Translations under genes and position numbers: made by a program
Shown: positions 1 through 8,562 of the stretch, one piece after another
Position numbering within the stretch: the first letter of the stretch is position 1
Layout of the letters: every line of letters starts with the position of its first letter
The notes under the pieces: model-generated
Databases searched by the model: none
What the model was told of the DNA's origin: nothing
What the model saw: only the letters and a program-made list of their open reading frames with translations
Assembly (NCBI GenBank): GCA_963819735.1
Contig: CAWFXC010000003.1
Coordinates: 186,001 to 250,000 of the forward strand
Length of the DNA stretch: 64,000 nucleotides
Reading direction: 5' to 3'
From: CAWFXC01 sp963819735
Lineage (GTDB): Bacteria > Actinomycetota > Acidimicrobiia > IMCC26256 > DASPTH01

Positions 1-17
1 GTTTCGGTCGCGCGAGG

Positions 18-422
18 TCAGTCGTCGGTGCTCGGTTTGCGCCGGCGCTGCTTGCGTTGCGCCTGGCGCCGCTTCGAGTCGAGACGGGCCTGGCGGGCGG
101 AACGGCTCGGCCGGGTGGGGCGCCGGGGGCGGTCGATGTGCAGACCGTCGGCCAGGCGGGCCCGGAGCCGCTCGAGCGCGACGTCACGGTTGCGGGCCTG
201 CGAACGCGTGTCCGACGCGGTGGCGCGCACCACCGGCCCGAGCCGCTCGAGCAACCGCGCCCGCTGACGGGGCCCGAGCGACGGTGAGGTCGCCACTGCG
301 AACCGCACCTCGACCCGCGTGTCGGACGTGTTGGCGTGCTGGCCGCCCGGTCCACCCGAGCCGGTCGTGCGCCACTCGAGCTCGTCGAGGCGGATCGTGC
401 ACGTGGGCGTGATCCGGAGCAC
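18..422 (-). CDS. arfB: ArfB/YaeJ-like peptidyl-tRNA hydrolase (RF-1 domain)
   Basis: Ribosome-rescue hydrolase family: its members free peptidyl-tRNA on stalled ribosomes using a GGQ loop. The GGQ motif is visible near residues 24-28 in the context GSGGPGGQHANT, and the C-terminus is a long Arg/Lys-rich tail (last ~35 residues) like the one ArfB inserts into the mRNA channel. The length of 134 aa matches the ArfB family (~140 aa) and is far short of RF1/RF2, which carry a codon-recognition domain. I chose the GTG at 422 because the RF-1 homology begins almost immediately after it. The frame stays open far upstream, so the start is uncertain. The gene is divergent from the dpp operon. Ordinary family assignment; no odd residues seen. 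Confidence 0.8.
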   Translation of the reverse strand: MLRITPTCTIRLDELEWRTTGSGGPGGQHANTSDTRVEVRFAVATSPSLGPRQRARLLERLGPVVRATASDTRSQARNRDVALERLRARLADGLHIDRPRRPTRPSRSARQARLDSKRRQAQRKQRRRKPSTDD

Positions 423-560
423 CCCGGGAGCCGTGGCACCCTCCGCCCCATCCGGGCCTTCCGGGCGCACACGGTCGGCGGACACGCTCCGGTACGCTAC
501 CGGCGGGTAGGTACCGGATGCAGGTAGCCCGAAGTGACGACGCCCGGGGGGGCCGAACAC

Positions 561-2231
561 GTGAACGTTCGAGCGGGACGACCGCAGCACTGGGTCAAGA
601 TCGTCGCGGCGACGGCCGCGCTGGTGACGGCAACCGCGATGCTCGGTGGCGCAGCCGGCGCATCGACACCGGCGGCGACGCGTGCGTCGGCACCCGACCG
701 GGCCGCCGCGGCCGCCAAGCCCGTGAAGGGTGGATCGGTCACCTACGGCCTCGAGGCCGAGACCAGCGGTGGCTGGTGCCTCCCCAACGCCCAGCTCGCG
801 ATCTCCGGGATCATGGTGGCGGGCGCCATCTACGACACCCTCACCGCGATGAACTCGCAGGGGAAGTACGTCCCGTACCTCGCCAAGACCGTCACCCACG
901 ACGCCACCTACACGCAGTGGACGATCGCGCTGCGTCCCAACATCAAGTTCCAGGACGGTGAGCCCCTCACCGCCGACGCGGTGAAGCAGAACATCGACGC
1001 GTGGAAGAAGGGCCGGCTGCTCGGCTTCGTCTACACCGACGTCGCCAGCGTCACCGTGAACGATCCGCTCACGCTCACCGTCACCACCAGCAAGCCGTGG
1101 GTCGACTTCGACGCCTTCCTGTTCTTCGACGGCCGCGTCGGCATCGCCGCGCCGGCCCAGTTGAACGACACCGACACCTGCCCCACCAACCTCATCGGCA
1201 CCGGCCCGTTCATGATCTACGGCGGGGCCGGCAAGTGGGTGCAGAACCAGGAGTTCACCGCCTCCCGCAACCCGAACTACTGGCAGAAGGACAAGAACGG
1301 GACCCAGCTCCCCTACCTCGACACGATCACGTTCAAGCCGAACCCCGACGCCACCGCCCGCAGCAACCAGCTCCAGGCCGGCCAGCTCCAGGTGATGCAC
1401 ACCACGAGCGGCGCGCTGATCGCCCAGTACAAGAGCCTCGGCAACCAATACGTGCAGATGCTCCAGGGCCCGGGCCGGCGCGAGGTGCGCTACTACCTGC
1501 TCAACGAGAAGCAGGCGCCGTTCGACGACCAGAACGCCCGGCTCGCGGTCGCCTACGCCATCGACCGCAACCAGATCAACCAGATCCGCAACTCGGGCGT
1601 GAAGCAGGTCGCCGACGGGCCCTTCGACAAGGACGTGCCCGGCTACCTCAAGAACCCGGGGTTCCCGCAGTACAACCTCAAGAAGGCGACGCAGCTCGCC
1701 ACCGCCTACAAGGCGGCGCACGGTGGCCAGTTCAAGGTGGTGATCGAGGCCACGAACGACCCCGAGAACAGCGGTGAGGCGCAGCTCATCAAGGAGCAAC
1801 TGGCCAAGGCCGGCATCGACGGCGCGTTGCAGACGGAAGACCAGGCGTCGTTCATCAACACCGCGCTCGGCGGGAACTTCAGCATGCTCCTGTGGCGCAA
1901 CCACCCCGGCGACTCGCCCGACGTGAACTACGTGTGGTGGAACACCAACTCGCCGATCAACTTCGGCAAGTTCAACGACCCGCAGCTCCAGACGCTCCTC
2001 GACCAGGGCCGCGCCGAGCCCGACCCCACGAAGCAGGCGGCGATCTACCAGCAGGTCAACCAGATCTTCGCCAAGCAGGCGTACAACATCTGGTCCTACT
2101 ACGACAACTGGGACATCATCGCCCGTTCGAACGTGCGCGGCCTCGCCGGTCCCCCGCTCCCCGACGGGGGCGGACAGCCGGCGTTCGTGTACGGCCGCCA
2201 CCCGGTGCTCGGCATCTGGCTGGCGAAGTAG
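561..2231 (+). CDS. dppA: ABC transporter substrate-binding protein, family 5 (peptide/solute)
   Basis: Extracytoplasmic solute receptor of an oligopeptide/dipeptide-type ABC importer. The N-terminus has basic residues, then a hydrophobic Ala/Val/Leu stretch and an Ala-rich cleavage region by about residue 33, so it is secreted; no clear lipobox Cys is seen. The body shows SBP_bac_5 landmarks: a domain-opening GGSVTYG, the AEQWTI-like segment YTQWTIALRPNIKFQDG, and NARLAVAYAIDRNQI in the middle. Two GTG starts are possible, 534 and 561. I prefer 561 because a G-rich stretch (543-552) precedes it and the signal peptide then begins properly. It is the first gene of the five-gene operon dppABCDF, 12 bases ahead of the permease. 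The ligand cannot be told from sequence; peptides are an inference from nearby peptidases. Confidence 0.88.
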   Translation: MNVRAGRPQHWVKIVAATAALVTATAMLGGAAGASTPAATRASAPDRAAAAAKPVKGGSVTYGLEAETSGGWCLPNAQLAISGIMVAGAIYDTLTAMNSQGKYVPYLAKTVTHDATYTQWTIALRPNIKFQDGEPLTADAVKQNIDAWKKGRLLGFVYTDVASVTVNDPLTLTVTTSKPWVDFDAFLFFDGRVGIAAPAQLNDTDTCPTNLIGTGPFMIYGGAGKWVQNQEFTASRNPNYWQKDKNGTQLPYLDTITFKPNPDATARSNQLQAGQLQVMHTTSGALIAQYKSLGNQYVQMLQGPGRREVRYYLLNEKQAPFDDQNARLAVAYAIDRNQINQIRNSGVKQVADGPFDKDVPGYLKNPGFPQYNLKKATQLATAYKAAHGGQFKVVIEATNDPENSGEAQLIKEQLAKAGIDGALQTEDQASFINTALGGNFSMLLWRNHPGDSPDVNYVWWNTNSPINFGKFNDPQLQTLLDQGRAEPDPTKQAAIYQQVNQIFAKQAYNIWSYYDNWDIIARSNVRGLAGPPLPDGGGQPAFVYGRHPVLGIWLAK

Positions 2232-2243
2232 CGCCCTTCGCGC

Positions 2244-3239
2244 ATGCCCATCATCCTCCGGCGGTTCGTGCAACTGGTCGTGGTGGTGGTGCTGTCCACC
2301 CTGTTCACGTTCAGCCTGCTGCGCCTCCTGCCCGGTGATGCCGCCGACGCCGCGATCCCGTTCGGCACCGCGGCGCAGCGGCAGCAGTTCCGCGTCGACA
2401 ACGGCCTCGACAAGCCGTTCTTCCAGCAGTACGGCACGTGGCTGTGGAACATCGCCCACGGCGACTTCGGCAAGGACTACCAGAACAACGTCGAGGTGAG
2501 CGACAAGATCCGCAACGCGCTGCCGGTGTCGCTGCAACTCATGCTCTACGCGCAGATCCTCGCTTTGGTAGTGGCGGTGCCCCTCGGCGTGCTCACGGCG
2601 CACCGCGCCGGCACCAAGACCGACCGCGCGGTCAACACCGGCGCGTTCGCGCTGCTGGCCCTGCCGAGCTTCGTGCTCGCGCTCGTGCTCACGTACTGGG
2701 TCGGCGTGAAGTGGCAACCCCACTTACCCTGGCTCGGGCAGATACCCGCGGGCGGGTACTCACCGGGCTGGCTCGAAGCACTGTTCGGTCGGCCGACGGG
2801 CGATCTCGGTGCCCACTTCGCCACCATGCTGCTGCCCGCGATCTCGCTGGCCGCCGGATTGGTGGCGGTGTACATGCGCCTGCTCCGTAGCGACATGATC
2901 GCGACGCTGCAGGAGAACTTCATCACCATGGCGCGGGCCAAGGGGCTGTCCGATCAGCGGATCCTCTGGCGGCACGCGTTCCGGCCGTCGAGCCTCACGC
3001 TCCTCACCGTCGCCGGGCTCAACTTCGGCACCCTGATCGGCGGGGCGGTCGCGGTCGAGATCATCTTCGGGATCCCGGGCATCGGCACCCTCATCTACCA
3101 GGCGATCAGCGACCGCCAGGTCGTCGAGTTGCAGAGCTACATCGCGATCATCGCCATCGGCTACGTGCTCATCAACTTCACCATCGACACCCTCTACATC
3201 GTGCTCGACCCGAGGATCCGGCGTGCCCGAGCGGCCTGA
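2244..3239 (+). CDS. dppB: ABC transporter permease, DppB type
   Basis: Integral membrane permease of the importer, 331 aa, with about six membrane segments; the first is at residues ~8-28. The DppB/OppB pattern is clear: the N-terminal hydrophobic start MPIILRRFVQLVVVV, a periplasmic loop, and the cytoplasmic EAA loop near residues 228-250 (MARAKGLSDQRILWRHAFRP) that docks on the ATPases. It is followed by the conserved FGIPGIGTL segment. The start ATG lies 12 bases after dppA. Its last 17 bases overlap the start of dppC, which implies translational coupling. It pairs with DppC as a heterodimeric channel. Confidence 0.92.
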   Translation: MPIILRRFVQLVVVVVLSTLFTFSLLRLLPGDAADAAIPFGTAAQRQQFRVDNGLDKPFFQQYGTWLWNIAHGDFGKDYQNNVEVSDKIRNALPVSLQLMLYAQILALVVAVPLGVLTAHRAGTKTDRAVNTGAFALLALPSFVLALVLTYWVGVKWQPHLPWLGQIPAGGYSPGWLEALFGRPTGDLGAHFATMLLPAISLAAGLVAVYMRLLRSDMIATLQENFITMARAKGLSDQRILWRHAFRPSSLTLLTVAGLNFGTLIGGAVAVEIIFGIPGIGTLIYQAISDRQVVELQSYIAIIAIGYVLINFTIDTLYIVLDPRIRRARAA

Positions 3240-4266
3240 CGCCACGCCCTCGTCGGCCAGGAGCGGTCCCCCCACCGCGCTGCGCTCGCTCACCGGCGAC
3301 GCGGCCGACCGCGCCATGCCCGCCGACGCGGGCAGCGTCGACGTCGCCGCGGTCACGTCGGGGCCGGAGTCGAAGCGGCGGCGCCGCCGGGGCTGGGGTG
3401 GACTCGGTTTCGCCGGATGGTTCTCCGTCGGCTGGCTGGTGTTCGTGGTCGGCGGCGCGCTGCTCGCCCCGTACCTCCCGCTCGACGACCCCAAGAACTC
3501 GATCACCGACATCGCCCGCCGCGGCCCGTTGGCCACCGCCGGTTCCGCCCCCGGCCACCTGCTCGGCGGCGACGGCAACGGCCGCGACATGCTCTCCCGC
3601 CTGCTGTGGGGTGGCCGCACCACGTTGTTCGTCGCGACCGTCGCCGTCCTCATCGGCTTCGTGATCGGCGGGTTCCTCGGCCTGCTCGCGGGCTACTACC
3701 GGGGCAAGGCCGACACCGTCCTGTCGGGCCTCTTCGACGTCTTCCTCTCGATCCCCGCGGTGATCCTGGCGCTGGCGCTGGTCACCATCCTGCGCACCCC
3801 CGCGGCGGCATCGGGCCACGCCACCGCGGGCCTCGACCCCGAGGTCGCGCTGATCATCGCGTTGGGGATCGTGTCGATCCCGGTGCTCGGGCGGATCACG
3901 CGCGCGAGCACGTTGTCGTGGTCGGAACGCGAGTTCGTGCTCGCGGCGCGCGCGCAGGGCGCCAAGAACGGTCGCATCATCCGGCGCGAGGTGCTCCCGA
4001 ACGTGCTCCCCGCGATGATCTCGATCGCGCTCCTCGGGGTGGCGGTGGCCATCGTGGCCGAGGGCACGCTGAGCATCCTCGGTGCGAGCGTCGAGCCCGA
4101 CACGCCCACGTGGGGCAACATGATCGCGGGCGGTCGTCAGGTCATCGCCATCGCTCCGCACATCGTGTTCGAACCCGCGCTCATGATCTTCTTCACCGTG
4201 CTCGCGCTCAACTTCCTCGGCGACGCCATCCGCGCCCGCTTCGACGTCCGCGAGGGCGGGCTGTGA
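3223..4266 (+). CDS. dppC: ABC transporter permease, DppC type
   Basis: Second permease of the importer, 347 aa. A soluble N-terminal extension of ~60 residues ending in a basic run (SKRRRRRGWGG) precedes the first membrane helix near residues 64-85. The EAA loop is at roughly residues 235-257 (ARAQGAKNGRIIRREVLPN), followed by the EGTLSILG helix typical of DppC/OppC. The GTG start at 3223 overlaps the end of dppB by 17 bases, and the stop overlaps the dppD start as GTGA. The long charged N-terminus is longer than in E. coli DppC, and an internal start is possible. Confidence 0.9.
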   Translation: MPERPDATPSSARSGPPTALRSLTGDAADRAMPADAGSVDVAAVTSGPESKRRRRRGWGGLGFAGWFSVGWLVFVVGGALLAPYLPLDDPKNSITDIARRGPLATAGSAPGHLLGGDGNGRDMLSRLLWGGRTTLFVATVAVLIGFVIGGFLGLLAGYYRGKADTVLSGLFDVFLSIPAVILALALVTILRTPAAASGHATAGLDPEVALIIALGIVSIPVLGRITRASTLSWSEREFVLAARAQGAKNGRIIRREVLPNVLPAMISIALLGVAVAIVAEGTLSILGASVEPDTPTWGNMIAGGRQVIAIAPHIVFEPALMIFFTVLALNFLGDAIRARFDVREGGL

Positions 4267-5339
4267 CGCCCGCCGACCAGTTCCCCGACGCCGCGCCCGG
4301 CACGCCGCTGCTGCAGGTCGAGGACGTGTCGACGCACTTCGACACCGACCGCGGGATGGTGCGCGCGGTCGACGGCGTGTCGTTCACCCTCGAGCGCGGC
4401 CGCACGCTCGGGATCGTCGGCGAGTCGGGGTCGGGCAAGACCGTTCTCTCGCGTTCGGTCATGGGGTTGCTGCCCAAGAAGGGCGTCGTGCGCCGCGGCA
4501 GCATCCGCTTCGAAGGGGTCGAGATCGGTGACGCAACCCCGAAGCAGATGCGCAAGTACTGGGGCGCCCACATGGCCATGGTGTTCCAGGACCCGATGAC
4601 CTCGCTCAACCCGGTCATGAAGGTCGGGCACCAGATCACCGAGTCGATCCACACGCACCTCGACGTGAGTCGCTCGTTCGCCAACGAGTTGGCGCTCTCG
4701 TTGCTCGAGTCGGTGCGCGTTCCCGACCCGGCCCGCCGCATGCAGGAGTACCCGCACCAACTCTCCGGAGGTCTGCGGCAACGCATCTGCATCGCGGTGG
4801 CGTTGGCGGCCGGGCCGCAGTTGCTCCTCGCCGACGAACCCACCACTGCGCTCGACGTCACCGTGCAGGCCCAGGTGCTCGACCTGCTCGAACTCCAACA
4901 GCGCGAGCGCTTCATGGCGCTGGTGCTCGTCACCCACGACCTCGGCGTCGTCGCCGGGCGCGCCGACGAAGTGCTGGTGATGTACGCCGGGCAGGTCGTC
5001 GAGAAGGCGCCCACCGCCGTGCTCTTCGCCGAGATGAAGATGCCCTACACCGAGGCCCTGCTGCGTTCGATCCCCAAGATCGCCGAACCCAGCCACACCC
5101 GGCTGGCGGCGATCCCCGGCCGCCCTCCCGATCTCGTCGACCCGCCGGTGGGCTGTCGGTTCGCGGCGCGGTGCGCCTACGTGCAGGACCGCTGCCGGGA
5201 GGAACAGCCGCCGCTCCGCCCGGGCCCCGCGGCGGGACACGAGTTCCGCTGCTGGTTCCCCGTCGGCACGCCGGAGGGCCGCGACGCACTCGAGCGCAAC
5301 CAGGCTGCAGGTATCGAACCCGGCACGGTGGTGGCCTGA
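4263..5339 (+). CDS. dppD: ABC transporter ATP-binding protein, DppD type
   Basis: First ATPase of the importer, 358 aa. Walker A GESGSGKT at residues 53-60, Q-loop FQDPMTSLNP near 108-117, signature LSGGLRQR at 167-174, Walker B LLLADE at 187-192 and an H-loop VTHD. The C-terminal oligopeptide-transporter domain has the Cys cluster GCRFAARC...CR that in this family can bind an iron-sulfur cluster. The start GTG forms a 4-base GTGA overlap with dppC. Its own stop lies in a 14-base exact tandem duplication shared with the next gene's start (see repeat at 5327-5354). Confidence 0.92.
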   Translation: MTPADQFPDAAPGTPLLQVEDVSTHFDTDRGMVRAVDGVSFTLERGRTLGIVGESGSGKTVLSRSVMGLLPKKGVVRRGSIRFEGVEIGDATPKQMRKYWGAHMAMVFQDPMTSLNPVMKVGHQITESIHTHLDVSRSFANELALSLLESVRVPDPARRMQEYPHQLSGGLRQRICIAVALAAGPQLLLADEPTTALDVTVQAQVLDLLELQQRERFMALVLVTHDLGVVAGRADEVLVMYAGQVVEKAPTAVLFAEMKMPYTEALLRSIPKIAEPSHTRLAAIPGRPPDLVDPPVGCRFAARCAYVQDRCREEQPPLRPGPAAGHEFRCWFPVGTPEGRDALERNQAAGIEPGTVVA

Positions 5340-5354
5340 TGGTGGTGGCCTGAT
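5327..5354 (+). repeat. 14-bp tandem duplication at the dppD/dppF junction
   Basis: The unit ggtggtggcctgat occurs twice without mismatch (5327-5340, 5341-5354). Each copy carries a TGAT(G) stop/start junction, so an ancestral TGATG overlap appears to have been duplicated. dppD stops in copy one (5337-5339), and the dppF ATG (5353) straddles the end of copy two. Confidence 0.9.
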
Positions 5355-6459
5355 GGCCGGCACCGGCACCGCGCACCTCCGTCCGGAGCACGACGTGCTG
5401 CTGCGGGTGGAGGACCTCGTGGTCGAGTTCCACGCCGAGCGGGGCACCCGGGTGAAGGCGGTCTCGGGGATCAGCCTCGACGTTGCCGCGGGCGAGACCC
5501 TCGGCCTGGTGGGCGAGTCGGGGTGCGGGAAGTCGACGACCGGACGCGCGGTCATGCAACTCCCCCGGCCGACGTCCGGGAGTGTGCAGTTCGACGGCGT
5601 GGAGCTCACCGAGCTCAAGGGCGAGCAGCTGCGCGCCACCCGCCCCCGCATGCAGATGATCTTCCAGGACCCGATCTCGTCGTTGAACCCGCGCCGGAAG
5701 GTCGGCGACATCGTGGCCGAAGGACTCGAGATCTGGCACGTAGGCGACGCCGCCGGTCGGCGGGCCAAGGTCGACGAAGTGCTGGCCGCGGTCGGTCTCG
5801 ATCCCGCGGCGGCGCGTGACCGTCGCCCGCACGAATTCTCCGGCGGTCAGTGCCAGCGGATCTCGATCGCCCGTGCCCTCGTGACCGAGCCCAAGCTCAT
5901 CATCTGCGACGAACCGGTGTCGGCGCTCGACGTGTCGGTGCAGGCCCAGATCCTCAACCTGCTCGAAGACATGAAGCAGCGGTACCAGCTCACCATGGTG
6001 TTCATCGCCCACGACCTCGCGGTGGTGAAGAACGTGAGCGACCGCGTCGCGGTGATGTACCTCGGCAAGCTGTGCGAGGTGGGCACGCCCGACGATCTCT
6101 ACGCGCAGCCCGCGCATCCGTACACCGCCGCGCTGTTGGCGGCGATCCCGGTGCCCGATCCCGGCTCGCACGCCGAGGACGCGCGCGTGCTCGGCGGGGA
6201 GATCCCGTCGAACACCGATCCGCCGACCGGATGCCGCTTCCGCACCCGCTGCCCGAAGGCGCAGGCCCGGTGCGCGGAGGAGGAACCGATGCTCCGCTCA
6301 GTCAATGGCGGCGCGGTCGAGAACGATGACGGCGCGGTCGAGAACGATGAGGTCGGGAACGGCGACGGCGAGGTGGGCGCGGGGCAGTTCGTGGCGTGTC
6401 ACTTCCCGCTCGCGCCGGGCGAGCAGTTGGAATTCCCGGCCGTCGACGTCGTCGACTGA
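5353..6459 (+). CDS. dppF: ABC transporter ATP-binding protein, DppF type
   Basis: Second ATPase of the importer, 368 aa. Walker A GESGCGKS at residues 54-61, signature FSGGQCQR at 162-169, Walker B LIICDE at 182-187, and an oligo_HPY C-terminal domain with the Cys cluster CRFRTRC. Between that cluster and the final CHFPLA segment lies an unusual acidic insert (about residues 316-340) made of two GAVEND repeats plus VGNGDGEVGAG. It is encoded by a 21-base tandem duplication at 6310-6350. The start ATG at 5353 follows the duplicated junction; an alternative ATG at 5339 would give only a four-codon peptide. The last 61 bases overlap the 3' end of the convergent lipase gene. Confidence 0.9.
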   Translation: MAGTGTAHLRPEHDVLLRVEDLVVEFHAERGTRVKAVSGISLDVAAGETLGLVGESGCGKSTTGRAVMQLPRPTSGSVQFDGVELTELKGEQLRATRPRMQMIFQDPISSLNPRRKVGDIVAEGLEIWHVGDAAGRRAKVDEVLAAVGLDPAAARDRRPHEFSGGQCQRISIARALVTEPKLIICDEPVSALDVSVQAQILNLLEDMKQRYQLTMVFIAHDLAVVKNVSDRVAVMYLGKLCEVGTPDDLYAQPAHPYTAALLAAIPVPDPGSHAEDARVLGGEIPSNTDPPTGCRFRTRCPKAQARCAEEEPMLRSVNGGAVENDDGAVENDEVGNGDGEVGAGQFVACHFPLAPGEQLEFPAVDVVD

Positions 6460-7691
6460 CCGGCGCCGGACGCACCACCGCGGCCGGCCAGGCGGTCGGC
6501 GATCCAGTGCAGGAAGTCGGCGCTGCCCGCCGTGAGCACGCCACTGTGGGTCGCGCCGGCGTACACGGTGTAGCTGAGCGGATCGCCGAGGGCGCACGCC
6601 CGGGTCACGTAGGCCTGCGTCGACGGTTCGGGCACCAGTTGATCGGCGTCGCCCTGGAGCACCAGCGTCGGGATCTTCGTCGCCACCCGCCCCGGCGTGC
6701 TCCGCAGCAGCGCGGTGTGGATCGACGGCACCGCGTTCGGATCACCGCGCAACACGCTGATGTCACGGTCGCGGAAGCCGACCAGAGTCGCGAATAGGCA
6801 GCCGCCACCGTCGAGCTGCTGCACCGCGGCCGCCGCTTCGGGGGTGAGCACCGCGTCGATGCCGGCGTTCGGGAAGGCCGCGCCGATCCCTTCCGCGATC
6901 ATCGCCGCGAAGCCGCGCGTGGCCGGCACGACCGCGGCGGCGGCAAGGAACGTGGCCGGCTCGGTGGCGGGGGCGAACGCGGCGACCCCCTTCACGCGGA
7001 GCTCGGGCGCGTACGTGGGTGCGAGCTGCCCGGCGAACAGCGCGGCCTGGCCGCCCTGCGAGTGCCCGGCGACCACCACCGTCTTCCCCGCGCCGGTGCC
7101 GTCCGATCCGGCGCTGAGTCGACGCGCGGCGCGGGCGATGTCGAGCACGCTGCGGCCTTCGCTCTCGCCCACGAGGTACGGGTGCGGCCCGGGGGTACCG
7201 AGCCCCTCGTAGTCGGTGGCCGCGACCGCGTAGCCGGCATCGAGGAACTGCTGTTCGAACGGCAGCGTCGTGCCGACGGTGTCGGCCCGCGACGGCGCGC
7301 ACTGGTCGGCCAACCCGGTCGTGCCGTGCGCCCACGTCACGATCGGTCGGCCACCCGCGGGCGCCGGCGCAGCCGGGGCGACGACCACGCCCGACACCGC
7401 GATGTCGCGCCCGTCGAGCGCACGCGAGTGGTACAGCACCTTCCAGGCCCGCGCGCCTGCGGGCGCGGCGATTGCGAGCGTGCGGATGATCGCGCCCGGC
7501 GCCCCCTTCGGCAGCGGGTCGGGCGGCGAGTAGAACGCGTCACCGGCCACCGGCGGCGCGGCCTCCCTCCCGGATGCGGTTGCTGCACCGGATGCGGCCG
7601 CGGGCGCGGTCAGCGCGCCGAGGGTCAGCAGCGCAATCACGGCGGCGACGGCCCGGCGCGCCCCCGCCCCGCCCTCGCCGTGCTGCCGCAT
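6399..7691 (-). CDS. Secreted lipase / alpha-beta hydrolase (LIP family)
   Basis: Predicted exported esterase or lipase of 430 aa. The N-terminus has a signal peptide (Arg-rich start, hydrophobic core at ~14-33, Ala-Ala-Ala-Ser cleavage region). The nucleophile elbow GHSQGG is at residues 209-214 (Ser211). The acid and base are probably in the segments QGDADQLVPEPS (near 348-359) and GATHSG (near 387). The overall order fits the secretory lipase family (PF03583), whose members act on acylglycerols or other acyl esters. The C-terminal ~20 residues (Ser/Thr/Gly/Asn-rich) lie antisense to the end of dppF and may be a read-through tail. It stands alone on the minus strand, convergent with dpp and divergent from the next SDR gene. 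Confidence 0.85.
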   Translation of the reverse strand: MRQHGEGGAGARRAVAAVIALLTLGALTAPAAASGAATASGREAAPPVAGDAFYSPPDPLPKGAPGAIIRTLAIAAPAGARAWKVLYHSRALDGRDIAVSGVVVAPAAPAPAGGRPIVTWAHGTTGLADQCAPSRADTVGTTLPFEQQFLDAGYAVAATDYEGLGTPGPHPYLVGESEGRSVLDIARAARRLSAGSDGTGAGKTVVVAGHSQGGQAALFAGQLAPTYAPELRVKGVAAFAPATEPATFLAAAAVVPATRGFAAMIAEGIGAAFPNAGIDAVLTPEAAAAVQQLDGGGCLFATLVGFRDRDISVLRGDPNAVPSIHTALLRSTPGRVATKIPTLVLQGDADQLVPEPSTQAYVTRACALGDPLSYTVYAGATHSGVLTAGSADFLHWIADRLAGRGGASGAGQSTTSTAGNSNCSPGASGK

Positions 7692-7752
7692 CCGTGCATG
7701 GTGCCACCGGAGTCCCGGCAGTCACCGACGCGCGGACCGTAGGCTCCCGGAA

Positions 7753-8562
7753 ATGAGCGACGCACCGGTCAGCCCGTTCGTGCCCGATCTCCTTGCGGAG
7801 CAGGTCGCCTTCGTCACCGGCGGCGCGACCGGGATCGGCAAGGAGATCGCCCGGGTGCTCGGGCACCACGGCGCGCGGATCGCCATCGCCAGCCGCAAGC
7901 AGGAACGCCTCGACGCCGCGGCCGCCGAGCTCACCGCCGAGGGCCTCGAGGTGCACATCGACTCGTGCGACGTCCGCGACGCCGCCGCGGTGGCGCGGGT
8001 CGTCGGCGGGATCGTCGAACGGTTCGGCCGGCTCGACATCGTGGTGAACAACGCGGCGGGCAACTTCCCCGCTCCGATCAGCAAGATCTCGCCGAACGGC
8101 TTCAAGGCCGTCGTCGACATCGATCTCCTCGGCACCTACAACGTGTCGAAGGCCGCGTTCGACGCGTGGCTCGGTGAGCACGGCGGCAACATCGTGAACA
8201 TCAGCGCGCCGTTCGAGATGAAGGGGGCGGCGATGCAAGCCCACGTGGCGGCGGCGAAGGCCGGAGTCGACTCGCTCACGCGCACCAGCGCGGTCGAATG
8301 GGGTCCCTACGGCATCCGCGTCAACGCCATCGCGCCGGGCACCATCGGCGGCACCGAGGGCGTGCGCCGGTTCTCGGAAGCGGTGCCGGGCGCCACCGGC
8401 GGGCCGAACAACCCGGTCGGGATCGTCGGCCACGGTGCCGACATCGCCTACGCGGTGCTGTACTTCTGCACCCCGGCGGCCCGGTTCGTGTCGGGCCAGG
8501 TGATCGCGGTCGACGGCGCCGCCACCGTCGACCAGCTGAAGCTCAAGCTGGGGCGGGCCTGA
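7753..8562 (+). CDS. SDR oxidoreductase, 2,4-dienoyl-CoA reductase (DECR2)-like
   Basis: Classical SDR of 269 aa. NAD(P)-binding motif TGGATGIG at residues 22-29 and the NNAAGNFPAP segment near 95. Where most SDRs have YxxxK, this one has HVAAAKAGVDSLTR, and it continues with AVEWGPYGIRVNAIAPG and IGGTEG. That combination (no catalytic Tyr, NNAAGNF, GTEG) is the signature of the peroxisomal-type 2,4-dienoyl-CoA reductase / trans-2-enoyl reductase group, so a role in breaking down unsaturated fatty acids is likely. A lipase gene lies divergently next door. The 3' end overlaps the convergent MOSC gene by 20 bases. Confidence 0.85.
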   Translation: MSDAPVSPFVPDLLAEQVAFVTGGATGIGKEIARVLGHHGARIAIASRKQERLDAAAAELTAEGLEVHIDSCDVRDAAAVARVVGGIVERFGRLDIVVNNAAGNFPAPISKISPNGFKAVVDIDLLGTYNVSKAAFDAWLGEHGGNIVNISAPFEMKGAAMQAHVAAAKAGVDSLTRTSAVEWGPYGIRVNAIAPGTIGGTEGVRRFSEAVPGATGGPNNPVGIVGHGADIAYAVLYFCTPAARFVSGQVIAVDGAATVDQLKLKLGRA

